A stretch of DNA of 64,000 nt from Sulfitobacter sp. D7 (GTDB taxonomy: Bacteria; Pseudomonadota; Alphaproteobacteria; Rhodobacterales; Rhodobacteraceae): contig NZ_CP020694.1 in assembly GCF_003611275.1 (NCBI RefSeq), forward strand, positions 2,294,001 to 2,358,000. Direction: 5' to 3'. The notes beneath the pieces were generated by a model. It saw only the letters and a list, made by a program, of their open reading frames with translations, had not been told where the DNA came from and made no database searches. The translations under genes and the position numbers were made by a program. Below are positions 47,477 through 57,541 of the stretch, one piece after another. How positions within the stretch are numbered: the first letter of the stretch is position 1; each line of letters starts with the position of its first letter.

Positions 47477-48004
47477 TCAGGCGGCCTTGTGGGTGCCGCG
47501 CACCGGGTAGCCTTTGTCGCGAACGAACTTGAGGCCGTTCAACAGCCCCTCCAACTCGGGCCGCGCGAAGGGCGCGTTAGAGATGTCGACGATCTGCAGC
47601 TTGCCTTCGTCGTTGATGACAAAGGTGGCTGGTTCGGCGAAGGGCCGGTCGGTCTCCTGCGGGCTGCGCGGGTCAGAGATGTAGAGGCCAAGGTCGGCCA
47701 TCTGTTCGAGGCTCAGATCATAGCCGATGGGCAGGGTCAGGCTGTCTTCTTCGGCCATGGATTTGGCCTTTTCCTCGGGGTCGCCCGAAACGGCGATCAC
47801 ATCCACACCGATCTCATGAAACTGGCTTTGCAGCTTTTCCAACTGGGCGAGGTACTTTTTGCAGATCGGGCAGTGCAGCCCGCGGTAGACCACCACCAAC
47901 TGCCAGTCGCGCCCCTCTTGCGGTTGGCCCAAGGTCAGCGTGCCGCCGCCGAGTTTGGCCACATCGATCTTCGGGAAATCCTGTTCTGCGGTCAATTTGG
48001 TCAT
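47477..48004 (-). CDS. Peroxiredoxin-like (AhpC/TSA) protein with CPIC site
   Basis: A 175-residue thioredoxin-fold protein. The redox site reads RGLHCPICKK with C45 and C48, a CxxC rather than the single-Cys TxxC of classic peroxiredoxins. VVVYRGLHC and VIAVSGDPEEKAK frame the fold, and the C-terminal VINDEGKLQIVDIS is normal. A peroxide- or disulfide-reducing role is likely. AGGAG lies 6 nt before the ATG at 48004. It sits between ftsW and murD, divergent from the flavoprotein gene with a 111-nt shared upstream region. Confidence 0.83.
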   Translation of the reverse strand: MTKLTAEQDFPKIDVAKLGGGTLTLGQPQEGRDWQLVVVYRGLHCPICKKYLAQLEKLQSQFHEIGVDVIAVSGDPEEKAKSMAEEDSLTLPIGYDLSLEQMADLGLYISDPRSPQETDRPFAEPATFVINDEGKLQIVDISNAPFARPELEGLLNGLKFVRDKGYPVRGTHKAA

Positions 48005-48115
48005 TCTCTGCTCCTGTTCAAATTGCGTCTTGCCTCCAGCTATGCCGTCAGCGTGAACGGACAACCACTCTCACGTCTTCTTGACCGGGCCTTCGCATTC
48101 GGGCAGAGCGCGCCC

Positions 48116-49291
48116 ATGCAAGTTGATACAGCCATCATTGGAGCCGGAGCCGCTGGCATGATGTGCGCGGCCCACACGGGCGGGCGCGTGTTGGTGGTGG
48201 ACCATGCCAAAGCGCCGGGCGAGAAAATTCGCATCTCGGGCGGCGGGCGGTGCAATTTCACCAATATGTATTGCGAGCCGCAGGCGTTTCTCAGCCAGAA
48301 CCCGCATTTCGCCAAATCCGCACTGGCGCGCTATACCCAGTGGGATTTCATCGAACTGGTCGATCGCCACGGCATCGCGTGGCATGAGAAAACGCTGGGC
48401 CAACTCTTCTGCGATACCAGCGCGAAAGAGATCATCGCCATGCTGCGCGGGTTGATGCAAAAGGCCGGGGTCGATCTGCAATTGCAAAGCAGCGCCAGCA
48501 ATTTTGAGAAGGTCGATGGCCACTTCACCTTTGATTTGCAAACACCTGATAAGACAGTGAAAGTTACCGCGCGCAGCCTTGTAATCGCCACCGGCGGCAA
48601 GTCGATCCCCAAGATGGGCGCGACCGGCATCGCCTATGACATCGCGCGCCAGTTCGGCCTGAAGGTGACCGATACGCGCGCCGGTCTGGTGCCTTTCACC
48701 TTTGCCGAAGGCCGCTTTGCGCCGCTGGCCGGTGTGGCGACCCCTGCGCGCATCACTGCCGGGGCCACTGGCTTTGACGAGGCGCTGCTCTTCACCCACC
48801 GTGGCCTCTCTGGCCCCGCGGTTTTGCAGGCGTCGTCTTACTGGCAAGAGGGCGCGCCGATCACGGTGAACCTTGCCCCCGAGGGCACTCTGTTGGACGC
48901 CCTGCGCGATCAAAGGCAGCTTGCGGGGCGGCGGAACTTTACCACCATCCTCGCGCAGCACCTGCCCTCGCGGTTGGTGGACTATTTAGGCCAAGAGTTT
49001 GACCTCTCAGGCAACTTGGCGGATTGGTCCGACGCGCGGCTCATCGCCTTTGTGGAGGCGTTGCAGAACTGGCAATTGCACCCCGGCGGCACCGAAGGCT
49101 ATCGCACGGCTGAGGTCACTTTGGGCGGTGTGGATACCGATGCGCTCTCGTCCAAAACCATGGCGGCGAAGGACGTGCCCGGTCTCTATTTCATCGGCGA
49201 AGCGGTGGACGTGACCGGCTGGCTCGGCGGGTATAACTTCCAGTGGGCCTGGTCCTCGGGCATGGCCGCGGCGCGGGCGATTAGCGGCTAG
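48116..49291 (+). CDS. NAD(P)/FAD-dependent oxidoreductase, HI0933/BaiN family
   Basis: A 391-residue flavoprotein. The dinucleotide loop GAGAAGMMCA is at 9-18, RISGGGRCNFTN near 39-50 is the family signature, and the C-terminal TGWLGGYNFQWAWSSG binds FAD. The physiological substrate of this family is poorly known. It is a plus-strand gene within an otherwise minus-strand cell-wall cluster, facing murD (10 nt between ends) and divergent from the peroxiredoxin, so a shared redox regulation is possible. Confidence 0.9.
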   Translation: MQVDTAIIGAGAAGMMCAAHTGGRVLVVDHAKAPGEKIRISGGGRCNFTNMYCEPQAFLSQNPHFAKSALARYTQWDFIELVDRHGIAWHEKTLGQLFCDTSAKEIIAMLRGLMQKAGVDLQLQSSASNFEKVDGHFTFDLQTPDKTVKVTARSLVIATGGKSIPKMGATGIAYDIARQFGLKVTDTRAGLVPFTFAEGRFAPLAGVATPARITAGATGFDEALLFTHRGLSGPAVLQASSYWQEGAPITVNLAPEGTLLDALRDQRQLAGRRNFTTILAQHLPSRLVDYLGQEFDLSGNLADWSDARLIAFVEALQNWQLHPGGTEGYRTAEVTLGGVDTDALSSKTMAAKDVPGLYFIGEAVDVTGWLGGYNFQWAWSSGMAAARAISG

Positions 49292-49300
49292 GCGCGCGGA

Positions 49301-50701
49301 TTACTCCGAGAGTGCCTTTTGCACCTGCGCCACGAAATCCTCACCACGCCGTTCGAAATTGTCATATTGATCGAAACTCGCCGCAGCCGGGGCGAGCAGG
49401 ACAACATCGCCTTCCTCCGCCTCTGCCGCAGCCCGCGCCACGGCTTTCTCCATCGTGCCGCAGACTTCAGCTTCGGTCGTCAACTGCATGGCGAAATGCG
49501 CGGCCTCGCGGCCAATGACATAGGCCTTGCGTACCGCGCCTTGGGCCTCTGCCAACCCTTTCAGCCCGCCCTCTTTCTCCAACCCGCCGCAGATCCAGCG
49601 GATGTTGCGGAAAGCGGCCAGCGCCTTGGCTGCGCTGTCGACGTTGGTGGCTTTGCTGTCGTTGACGTAGCGCACGCCATTCGCCTCGGCCACGGTCTGG
49701 CTGCGATGGGGCAAGCCGCCGAAACTGTGGAACGCCGCTTCGATCACGCGCGGGGCGAGGCCAAGCGCGCGACAGGCGGCATAGGCCGCACAGGCGTTTT
49801 GATGGTTATGCGAACCCGGCAGCCCCTGAATGCTGCGCAGATCGATCGAGCCGACCTGTTTGCCACGGCGGTATTCGCTCAAGAACCCCTTTTTGGCAAA
49901 GACCTGCCAGCCGGGGCCAGAGAGTTTGGTCTCCGCACTGATGCGGATCACCCGGTCATCGCTTGGTCCCTCGCTCATTTGCCCGGCGAGGAAACGGCCC
50001 TCGGCCTCGTCCACACCGATCACCGCGCGGTCTGGCCCGCCTTCGGAGAACAGCCGACGTTTCGCGGCGTAGTAGCCGCCCATGCCCGCGTGACGGTCCA
50101 AATGGTCTGGGCTGAGATTGGTAAAGACCGCCACATCAGGCGTTAGCGCGCGGGCAAGTTCGGTCTGATAGCTGCTGAGTTCCAACACCACGACCTCGCC
50201 ATCCACGGCAGGGTCGAGGTCCAAGACCCCGCGCCCGATATTTCCCGCCAATTGGCAGGGCCGCCCGACATGCTCAAGAATATGATGGATCAACGCCGAA
50301 GTGGTGGATTTGCCGTTCGAGCCGGTCACCGCCACGACGCGCGGTGCGACATCGTAGTGATCCCATGCCAGTGTCGCAAAACTTTGGAAAAACAGGCCGA
50401 TGTCATTGTCCACCGGCACGCCTGCGTCGAGGGCAGCGGCGACCACCGGGTTCGGCGCGGGGTAGAGGTGCGGAATGCCGGGGCTGACGATCAGCCGGGT
50501 GATTTTATCAAGCGCGCCGGGGGTGTTGAGGTCGACACAGGCGAACCCCTCCCGCTCGGCCCGTGCGCGTGCTGCCGGGTCATCGTCCCAACAGCTGACC
50601 TTGGCCCCGCCCGCCTGCAACGCGCGTGCCGCACTCAGGCCCGAGCGGCCCAATCCCAGCACCGCCACGCGTGCGCCTTCCAAGCCCTGTACTGGAATCA
50701 T
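49301..50701 (-). CDS. murD: UDP-N-acetylmuramoylalanine--D-glutamate ligase
   Basis: Adds D-Glu to UDP-MurNAc-L-Ala, 466 residues. [14 protein letters not shown] is the UDP-binding loop, [15 protein letters not shown] near 120 is the ATP loop, and NDSKATN near 330 is the domain-3 block. The ATG at 50701 has AGGGG 8 nt upstream; a TTG 6 nt earlier is less likely. glsA interrupts the cluster upstream, so murD must be read from its own promoter in the 74-nt gap. Confidence 0.97.
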   Translation of the reverse strand: MIPVQGLEGARVAVLGLGRSGLSAARALQAGGAKVSCWDDDPAARARAEREGFACVDLNTPGALDKITRLIVSPGIPHLYPAPNPVVAAALDAGVPVDNDIGLFFQSFATLAWDHYDVAPRVVAVTGSNGKSTTSALIHHILEHVGRPCQLAGNIGRGVLDLDPAVDGEVVVLELSSYQTELARALTPDVAVFTNLSPDHLDRHAGMGGYYAAKRRLFSEGGPDRAVIGVDEAEGRFLAGQMSEGPSDDRVIRISAETKLSGPGWQVFAKKGFLSEYRRGKQVGSIDLRSIQGLPGSHNHQNACAAYAACRALGLAPRVIEAAFHSFGGLPHRSQTVAEANGVRYVNDSKATNVDSAAKALAAFRNIRWICGGLEKEGGLKGLAEAQGAVRKAYVIGREAAHFAMQLTTEAEVCGTMEKAVARAAAEAEEGDVVLLAPAAASFDQYDNFERRGEDFVAQVQKALSE

Positions 50702-50775
50702 CTGCAATCCCCTGATACCCGTTGACCCCAGAATGGGGGCATGATGCGCTCATCACAAGCCAGAGGTCGCCAAAG

Positions 50776-51702
50776 ATGTCCAGCCCCGCGAAACCCGACC
50801 TTAACGATGTGTTGCCGCGCCTCAATGACATGATGCGCGAAGACGACCATTGGGGCGACGTGGCGGCCTATATTCCGCAACTGGCTACGGTGGACCCGGC
50901 ACAGTTCGGCATCGCGGTGGTGACGGCGGATGGCCAGTGCCATGTGGCGGGCGATACGCAGGTGCCCTTTTCGGTGCAGTCGATCACCAAGGTCTTCACG
51001 CTCGCCATCGCCCTTGGCCGGTCGGGCGACCAACTGTGGCACCGTGTGGGGCGCGAGCCTTCGGGGCGGGCGTTCAACTCCATCGTACAGCTTGAGCAGG
51101 AACAGGGCCGCCCGCGCAATCCGTTCATCAACGCGGGCGCGATTGTTACCACTGACGAGGTTCTGGGCAACCGCGAGCCGCGCGAAGCACTGGCCGAGAT
51201 CATGCGCTTCGTGCGGGAAGCTGCGGGCACAGATGACATCCACATCAACGACACCGTCGCCGCATCAGAGACCGATTTCGGCCACCGCAATTTCGCGCTG
51301 GCGCATTTTCTAAAATCCTACGGCAACCTCATCAACGCGCCGGAGCGGACGCTTGGCACCTATTTCCACCACTGCGCGATGGAGATGACGGTACAGCAGC
51401 TTGCAATGGCGGGGCGCTTCCTGATCGAAGCGCCGGACGTGCCGCGCTTGGTCGCGCCAAGCCGCATCCGGCGGCTGAACGCGCTGATGCTGACCTGTGG
51501 ACATTACGATGGGTCGGGCGATTTTGCCTACCGCGTGGGTCTGCCGGGCAAATCCGGCGTGGGCGGCGGCATTCTGGCCATCGTCCCGGGGCGGGCCAGC
51601 ATCGCGGTCTGGTCACCGGGGTTGAACCGTTATGGCAACAGCCAAAAGGGCACCGAAGCACTGGCCCTTTTGGCGCGTCACATGGATTGGTCGATCTTCT
51701 AA
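50776..51702 (+). CDS. glsA: Glutaminase
   Basis: Serine-dependent glutaminase (beta-lactamase-like fold), 308 residues, splitting glutamine to glutamate and ammonia. The SxxK nucleophile block is FSVQSITKVFTL near 72-83, NPFINAGAI near 116 and YFHHCAMEMT near 193 are family blocks, and SGVGGGILAI near 258 closes the site. The ATG at 50776 has AGAGG upstream. It is on the plus strand inside the dcw cluster, between mraY and murD, and converges with mraY with 4 nt between stops. Confidence 0.95.
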   Translation: MSSPAKPDLNDVLPRLNDMMREDDHWGDVAAYIPQLATVDPAQFGIAVVTADGQCHVAGDTQVPFSVQSITKVFTLAIALGRSGDQLWHRVGREPSGRAFNSIVQLEQEQGRPRNPFINAGAIVTTDEVLGNREPREALAEIMRFVREAAGTDDIHINDTVAASETDFGHRNFALAHFLKSYGNLINAPERTLGTYFHHCAMEMTVQQLAMAGRFLIEAPDVPRLVAPSRIRRLNALMLTCGHYDGSGDFAYRVGLPGKSGVGGGILAIVPGRASIAVWSPGLNRYGNSQKGTEALALLARHMDWSIF

Positions 51703-51706
51703 GCGC

Positions 51707-52789
51707 TTAGCGCACCTTGAGCGTCGCCAGCCCCAGCAGAGCGAGGATCAGCGAGATGATCCAGAAGCGGATCACGATCTGCGGCTCGGCCCAGCCCTTT
51801 TTCTCATAGTGGTGGTGGATCGGTGCCATCAGGAAGACCCGTTTGCCGGTGCGTTTGAAATAGAGCACCTGCACGATGACCGAAAGCGCCTCGACCACGA
51901 AAAGCCCGCCGACAATCGCCAGCACCAGCTCGTGTTTCGTGGCCACGGCAATCGCGCCCAAAGCGCCGCCGAGTGCCAAGGAGCCGGTGTCGCCCATGAA
52001 GACGGCGGCGGGCGGCGCGTTGTACCACAGGAACCCGAGGCCACCCCCAAAGAGACCGGCGGTGAAGATCAGGATTTCCCCCGTGCCCGGTACATAGTGC
52101 ACATCGAGATAATCGGTAAAATCGACCCGGCCCACGGCATAGGCAATGACGCCAAGCGCGCCTGCGGCAATCATCACCGGCATGATGGCCAAGCCATCCA
52201 GCCCGTCGGTAAGGTTCACCGCATTGGCCGAGCCGACGATGACGATGATCGCGAAGGGCACAAACAGCACGCCGAGGTTGATCAGCGTGTCTTTGAAGAC
52301 CGGCAGGGCAAGTTGGTACTGCAACTCTGTCGGATGGTATTGCGCGGCCCAGTAGCCGGCGATGCCCGCAATAAGAAAGCCCAGCAAAAGCCGCACCTTA
52401 CCCGGTACCCCATCGGTGTTTTGCTTGCTGACCTTGGCGTGGTCGTCGGCATAGCCGATGGCGGCAAAGCTCATCGTGACGAAAAGCACGAGCCAGACGA
52501 AAGGATTGTCGAGCCGCGCCCAAAGCAGGGTCGAGGTCAACAAGGCCCCCACGATCAGCAGCCCGCCCATGGTGGGAGTGCCCGCCTTGGCGAAGTGCCC
52601 CTCGGGGCCGTCATCGCGGATCGGTTGACCCTTGCCCTGCCGTTTGCGCAGCACTTCGATCAGCGGTTTGCCAAAGATAAAGCCAAATACCAATGCCGTT
52701 AGAAACGCCCCGCCCGCGCGGAAAGTGATATAGCGAAACAGGTTAAAAAAATCGCCGCCATCCGACAGCAGCGTCAACCAATAGAGCAT
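51707..52789 (-). CDS. mraY: Phospho-N-acetylmuramoyl-pentapeptide-transferase
   Basis: Makes lipid I from UDP-MurNAc-pentapeptide and undecaprenyl phosphate, 360 residues, about ten helices. The catalytic Asp pair is in GYADDHAKV near 115, [13 protein letters not shown] near 193 holds the third Asp, and the cytoplasmic loop [12 protein letters not shown] near 322 binds substrate. The start [22 protein letters not shown] is standard. 40 nt separate it from murF. It is the last gene of the mraZ-mraY run before the glsA insertion. Confidence 0.98.
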   Translation of the reverse strand: MLYWLTLLSDGGDFFNLFRYITFRAGGAFLTALVFGFIFGKPLIEVLRKRQGKGQPIRDDGPEGHFAKAGTPTMGGLLIVGALLTSTLLWARLDNPFVWLVLFVTMSFAAIGYADDHAKVSKQNTDGVPGKVRLLLGFLIAGIAGYWAAQYHPTELQYQLALPVFKDTLINLGVLFVPFAIIVIVGSANAVNLTDGLDGLAIMPVMIAAGALGVIAYAVGRVDFTDYLDVHYVPGTGEILIFTAGLFGGGLGFLWYNAPPAAVFMGDTGSLALGGALGAIAVATKHELVLAIVGGLFVVEALSVIVQVLYFKRTGKRVFLMAPIHHHYEKKGWAEPQIVIRFWIISLILALLGLATLKVR

Positions 52790-52829
52790 ATATCGCGTCC
52801 TAACTCATCATGTTGGGGTTATTCGCCGA

Positions 52830-54263
52830 TCAGGCGGTCGGAACCGGATGGCCCATTTTGCGGATGGCGTCAACAATACTGCCCAGCTTCATCGAAAGCG
52901 ACCCTTTGATCAGCACGACATCGCCGGAATCGAGACGTGCGCGGAGTCCTTGCAACATCTCTTCGGCGGTCTCGGTCCAGTCGCCGCGCTGGTGTTCGGG
53001 CAGATTATCGTAAAAGGCCTTCATCAGCGGGCCAACACAATGCACCACGTCCAGCGCGCGGGTGGCCTCCAGATCGGCCAAGCTTGCGTGCAGCGCCACG
53101 GTCTCGGGGCCAAGTTCTTTCATGTCACCGACAAAGGCGATCCGCCGGCCCTTGCTGACACGACCGATATCATGGGTCACGTCCGAGGCCGCCAGCACTT
53201 CAAGTGCTGCGGCCATCGAGGTCGGGTTGGCGTTATAGCTATCGTCGATCAGTTCAAGCGTCAGATGGTTGTCCACCGGGTCGAGCAGGATTTGCTCACG
53301 CACGCCGCGCCCTGCATAGGGCGACCAGCGGCCCAATGATTGCATCGCCAGCGCCCGGTCCGCGCCGAGCGCCTCTGCCACCGCCAGTGCGCCGAGCGCG
53401 TTCATGGCAAAATGCCGCCCCGGCGTGGCGATCTTGAAGATCAGCGGTGCGCCTTCGACCTCGGCTTGGGCCACGGTGGCATCGCCCTGCACCTTCACAT
53501 CGGTCAGCGTATAGTGGTGGCCCTTGCGCCCGAAAGTCGTCTCGCGCAGCCCGCGTTCCAGCGCTTTGTCGAGCACGATATCGCTGTGCGCGTGGTCGGC
53601 GTTGATCACCGCCACGCCGCCCGGCTCCATGCCGTCAAATATGCTGGCCTTTTCCACCGCGATGGCAGCGACATCCTTAAAGGCTTCGAGGTGCACGGCG
53701 GCAACATTGGTCACCATCGCCCCGTCGGGCCGCGCCTGTTTGGCGAGCGGTGCGATCTCTCCGGGATGGTTCATGCCGATCTCAATCACCGCATAATCGG
53801 TATCGCGTGGCATCCGCGCGAGTGTCAGCGGTACGCCCCAATGGTTGTTGTAGCTGTCGACGCTGGCATGGGCGCGACCCTGATCGCCAAAGATCGCCAG
53901 CAGCATTTCCTTGGTCGAGGTTTTGCCAACGCTGCCGGTCACCGCCGCCACCTTGGCCTGCGGACCAAGCCGGGCGCGCCCTGCCCGGCCAAGCGCTTCG
54001 AGCGCTGTTTGCACATCATCGACGATCAAAAGCGGCGCATCTTGCGCCACGCCTTCGGGAATATGGGTCACCAAAGCCGCTGCCGCGCCATTATCAAGCG
54101 CTTGCGCCACGAACTCATGCCCGTCCCGCGCGGCCTTGAGGGCCACGAAGAGATCGCCGGGCTGCAAGGTCCGCGTGTCAATCGACACACCGTTGCAGGC
54201 CCAATCGCCCTGCGCGCGGCCCCCCGTCGCTTCCGCCGCTTCTGTCGCTGTCCAAAGGCTCAT
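52830..54263 (-). CDS. murF: UDP-N-acetylmuramoyl-tripeptide--D-alanyl-D-alanine ligase
   Basis: Adds the D-Ala-D-Ala dipeptide made by Ddl, 477 residues. The ATP loop GSVGKTSTKEMLLA is near residue 110, EIGMNHPGEI near 160, and NPTSMAAALEVL near 340 in the C-terminal domain. The ATG overlaps the stop of murE by 4 nt (ATGA). Confidence 0.97.
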   Translation of the reverse strand: MSLWTATEAAEATGGRAQGDWACNGVSIDTRTLQPGDLFVALKAARDGHEFVAQALDNGAAAALVTHIPEGVAQDAPLLIVDDVQTALEALGRAGRARLGPQAKVAAVTGSVGKTSTKEMLLAIFGDQGRAHASVDSYNNHWGVPLTLARMPRDTDYAVIEIGMNHPGEIAPLAKQARPDGAMVTNVAAVHLEAFKDVAAIAVEKASIFDGMEPGGVAVINADHAHSDIVLDKALERGLRETTFGRKGHHYTLTDVKVQGDATVAQAEVEGAPLIFKIATPGRHFAMNALGALAVAEALGADRALAMQSLGRWSPYAGRGVREQILLDPVDNHLTLELIDDSYNANPTSMAAALEVLAASDVTHDIGRVSKGRRIAFVGDMKELGPETVALHASLADLEATRALDVVHCVGPLMKAFYDNLPEHQRGDWTETAEEMLQGLRARLDSGDVVLIKGSLSMKLGSIVDAIRKMGHPVPTA

Positions 54264-55741
54264 GCCAATCTCCCGTCCAGTGCCGCCACGGCCACGCTGG
54301 CCTGTTCCACATCGTCAAAGGGCAGCACGTCATCGCCAACGGTCTGCCCGGTTTCATGGCCCTTGCCCGCGATCAGCAGCGCGTCGCCCGGCTCCAAAGC
54401 ATCGACGCCACGCAGGATTGCTTCGGCGCGGTCGCCGACCTCCATCGCGTCGGGCGCGCCGCCCAGCACGGCGGCGCGGATGCTGGCCGGGTCTTCGCTG
54501 CGCGGGTTGTCGTCGGTGACAATCACCATATCCGCATTCTCGGCCGCTGCCTGCCCCATCAAGGGGCGCTTGGCCCGGTCTCGGTCCCCGCCCGCGCCCA
54601 CGATGGCAACGAGCCGTCCCATGACATGCGGGCGCATGGCGGCGAGTGCGGTGGCCACGGCATCGGGCGTATGGGCGTAGTCCACAAACACCGCCGCGCC
54701 ATTGTCGCGGGTGGCGGCAAGCTGCATCCGGCCCCGCACGGTGGTGAGATGCGGCAGTGTGTCAAAAACCTCTTGCGGGTCGGCCCCGCAGGCGATGACC
54801 AGCCCGGCGGCCAGCAACACGTTATCGCCCTGAAAACCGCCGATCAGATTAAGCCGCTTTTGATAGGTCTTGCCGCGCCAGCTAAAGCGCAAGTCTTGCC
54901 CGGTTGCGTCGAAACGCTGGCCCTGCAAATGCAGATCGCCCCCGTCCCGGCCCACGGTGATGACCTCACAGCCGCGCGCGCGGGCGATGGCGGCGATGTC
55001 GACGCCTTTTTCGTCGTCAATATTGACCACTGCGGTGCCGTCTTCGGGCAAGACGCGGGCGAAAAGCGCGGCCTTTGCGGCGAAATAGGCCTCGAATGTT
55101 TCGTGATAATCAAGGTGGTCTTGGGTGAAGTTGGTGAACCCCGCCGCCTTGAGCGTCACCCCGTCCAAACGGCGCTGGTCAAGCCCGTGGCTTGATGCCT
55201 CCATCGCCGCATGGGTGATGCCGTTCTGTGCGGCCTCGGCCAGCGTGCGGTGCAGGGTGATCGGCTCGGGCGTGGTATGCGCCAGCGGTGCGGCCCATGC
55301 GCCCTCGACCCCGGTGGTGCCAAGGTTCACGGCAGGCAATCCCATCTCAACCCAAATCTGGCGCACGAAGGTCGAGACCGAGGTTTTCCCGTTGGTGCCG
55401 GTCACGGCAATCATCGTGGCGGGCTGGCCGCCGAACCACAGAGCCGCCGTCCGCGCCAGCGCTTCGCGCGGGGAGTCGGAGACCACCAGCGCCGCGTCAG
55501 AGCCCGCCAGTTCCTCGGCGGCGAGTTTCGCCCCTGCCGCGTCGGTCAGCACCGCCGCCGCGCCCATCCGCAGGGCGTATTGAATGAACTCTGCCCCATG
55601 CATGCGGCTGCCCGGCATGGCGGCGAAGAGCGTGCCTTCGCGGACCTCACGGCTGTCCACGGCGATCCCGGTGATCATGGGGTTGGCCCCCGCCCGCGCT
55701 GTCAGCCCGAGGGAGGAAAGGGGTACGGCCCGGTCGGTCAT
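54260..55741 (-). CDS. murE: UDP-N-acetylmuramoyl-tripeptide synthetase (meso-DAP type)
   Basis: Adds the third peptide residue, 493 residues. GTNGKTSVSTFVRQ near 115 is the ATP loop and HTPDAVATAL near 355 the domain-3 block. The specificity motif DNPR near residue 410 (VTDDNPRSEDP) marks meso-diaminopimelate rather than lysine. 12 nt separate it from the ftsI stop codon, and its own stop overlaps murF. Confidence 0.98.
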   Translation of the reverse strand: MTDRAVPLSSLGLTARAGANPMITGIAVDSREVREGTLFAAMPGSRMHGAEFIQYALRMGAAAVLTDAAGAKLAAEELAGSDAALVVSDSPREALARTAALWFGGQPATMIAVTGTNGKTSVSTFVRQIWVEMGLPAVNLGTTGVEGAWAAPLAHTTPEPITLHRTLAEAAQNGITHAAMEASSHGLDQRRLDGVTLKAAGFTNFTQDHLDYHETFEAYFAAKAALFARVLPEDGTAVVNIDDEKGVDIAAIARARGCEVITVGRDGGDLHLQGQRFDATGQDLRFSWRGKTYQKRLNLIGGFQGDNVLLAAGLVIACGADPQEVFDTLPHLTTVRGRMQLAATRDNGAAVFVDYAHTPDAVATALAAMRPHVMGRLVAIVGAGGDRDRAKRPLMGQAAAENADMVIVTDDNPRSEDPASIRAAVLGGAPDAMEVGDRAEAILRGVDALEPGDALLIAGKGHETGQTVGDDVLPFDDVEQASVAVAALDGRLA

Positions 55742-55753
55742 AGAGATGTCTTT

Positions 55754-57541
55754 TCAGTTGCTGCTGGTCAGCGTTAGCACAGCGTTGTTCACCGGTTCAA
55801 CAGCGGGGCGCAGGCCCAGCAAAGGCGCGATGCGGCGGACCATCTCGGCGGCCACGGGCACGGCTGTCCAACCCGCCGTGCGGCGTGGTTTCGGCCCAGA
55901 GGTTTCCACCGGTTCGTCCAACGTGACGATCAGCACATATTTGGGATTATCAATCGGGAAGATGCTGGCGAATGTGTTGATCACCTTGTCATCGTAATAG
56001 CCCCCGGTGGGCTTTGGTTTGTCCGCCGTGCCGGTTTTGCCCGCGATCTGATAGCCGGGCACCTCGGCAAAGCTCGCCGTGCCATCGGTGACGACCTTGC
56101 GCAGCATATTGCGGGCCTGTGCTGCAGTCTCTTCCGACATGACGCGGGGGCCGAGTTGGGGGGCGGATTGCTTCAGCAGCGTGGGCTTCACCACGCGCCC
56201 GCCATTGGCGATGGCTGCATAGCCCGCGGCAAGGTGCATCGGCGTGCTCGACAGGCCGTGACCATAGGAGATCGTGACGCTCGACAATTCGGTCCAGCGG
56301 CTCGGCAACAGCGGCTTCCCGCCCGAGGCTTCGACGATCTCAAAGGGGGTTGGTTCAAAGAAACCAAGGCTTTTGAGGAACTCTTGCTGCCGCTCGATGC
56401 CGATTTCCAGCGCCATCCGGCCTGTGCCCCGGTTCGAGGAATGCACGATGATGTCGGCGACGCTCAGCTTGCCGTAGTTCTTGTTGCGGAATTCACCGAT
56501 GCGGAAACCGCCAACCTTCATCGGGCCAGAGGTGTCGATGATCGTGTCCGCGTTGAACAGGCCCAACTCCACCGCCTGAGCTGCCGCAAAGATTTTGAAG
56601 GTCGAGCCGAGCTCGTAAACCCCCTGCACCGACCGGTTGAACAGCGGGCTGTCAGACGCATCCCCTTGGGTCAGCGGACGCGGGCGGTTGTTGGGGTCGA
56701 AATCAGGCAGCGACGCGACCGAGATCACCTCGCCAGTGTGCACATCCATTAGAATGCTCGTGGCACCCTTGGCGTTCATCAGCTTCATGCCGCCATAGAG
56801 CACCCGCTCAGATGCCGCCTGCACGGTCAGGTCGAGCGACAGCTCCAACGGTTTCGCGCCATTGGCCGGATCGCGCAGGTAGTCGTCGAAATATTTCTCG
56901 GCCCCCGCGACGCCGATTACCTCGGCGGCGTGGACGCCTTCTTTGCCGTAACTCGCCCCGCCGAGCACATGTGCGGCCAGCGAACCGTTTGGATAAAGGC
57001 GCATGTCGCGGGGTGCGAACAGCAGCCCCGGATCGCCGATATCATGCACGGCCTGCATCTGCTCTGGGCTGATTTTCTTTTTGATCCACAGGAACTTACG
57101 CTTGCCTGTGAAGTCCTTGATCAGACGCTCTTCTTTCAGGTCGGGAAAGATTTTGACCAGCTGCTTCGCGGCCATCTCAGGGTCGATCATGTGACGCGGC
57201 TGCGCATAGAGCGCATGGGTCTCGAAATTGGTGGCCAGCAGGTTGCCGTTACGGTCGGTGATATCCGCGCGCGAGGCCGAGATCACGGCCCCCGGCGCAT
57301 GGCCGCGTGGTTCTGACGGCTCTGACATCGCCAGCAGACCCATGCGCCCGCCGATCACGGTGAAAGCACAAAGGAAACAGACGCCCAGCACCAAAAGCCG
57401 TCCCTCAGCACGCATCCGGGCCTTGTCGCGCATCTGCTCATGGCGGATGCGCTTGTTCTCACGCTCGATCGCGTCGGGGTTTTCGCCCTTTTCGCGGGCG
57501 TCGAGGATGCGGGCCAATGGGCGAAGCGGGGTGCGGATCAT
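55754..57541 (-). CDS. ftsI: Septal transpeptidase FtsI (PBP3)
   Basis: Class B penicillin-binding protein, 595 residues. A charged cytoplasmic tail precedes one helix (about 48-68). The pedestal domain starts near 90 (SRADITDRNG), and the transpeptidase motifs are S-T-F-K near 310, S-S-N near 367 and K-T-G-T near 503. It crosslinks septal peptidoglycan made by FtsW. The ATG overlaps the ftsL stop by 4 nt. Confidence 0.97.
   Translation of the reverse strand: MIRTPLRPLARILDAREKGENPDAIERENKRIRHEQMRDKARMRAEGRLLVLGVCFLCAFTVIGGRMGLLAMSEPSEPRGHAPGAVISASRADITDRNGNLLATNFETHALYAQPRHMIDPEMAAKQLVKIFPDLKEERLIKDFTGKRKFLWIKKKISPEQMQAVHDIGDPGLLFAPRDMRLYPNGSLAAHVLGGASYGKEGVHAAEVIGVAGAEKYFDDYLRDPANGAKPLELSLDLTVQAASERVLYGGMKLMNAKGATSILMDVHTGEVISVASLPDFDPNNRPRPLTQGDASDSPLFNRSVQGVYELGSTFKIFAAAQAVELGLFNADTIIDTSGPMKVGGFRIGEFRNKNYGKLSVADIIVHSSNRGTGRMALEIGIERQQEFLKSLGFFEPTPFEIVEASGGKPLLPSRWTELSSVTISYGHGLSSTPMHLAAGYAAIANGGRVVKPTLLKQSAPQLGPRVMSEETAAQARNMLRKVVTDGTASFAEVPGYQIAGKTGTADKPKPTGGYYDDKVINTFASIFPIDNPKYVLIVTLDEPVETSGPKPRRTAGWTAVPVAAEMVRRIAPLLGLRPAVEPVNNAVLTLTSSN

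Noticed and set aside
48071-48961. 296-codon minus-strand frame next to the peroxiredoxin gene
   Set aside because: Antisense to the flavoprotein gene, which has clear FAD motifs.
53340-54680. 446-codon plus-strand frame
   Set aside because: Antisense to murF and murE; no domain, no ribosome-binding site.
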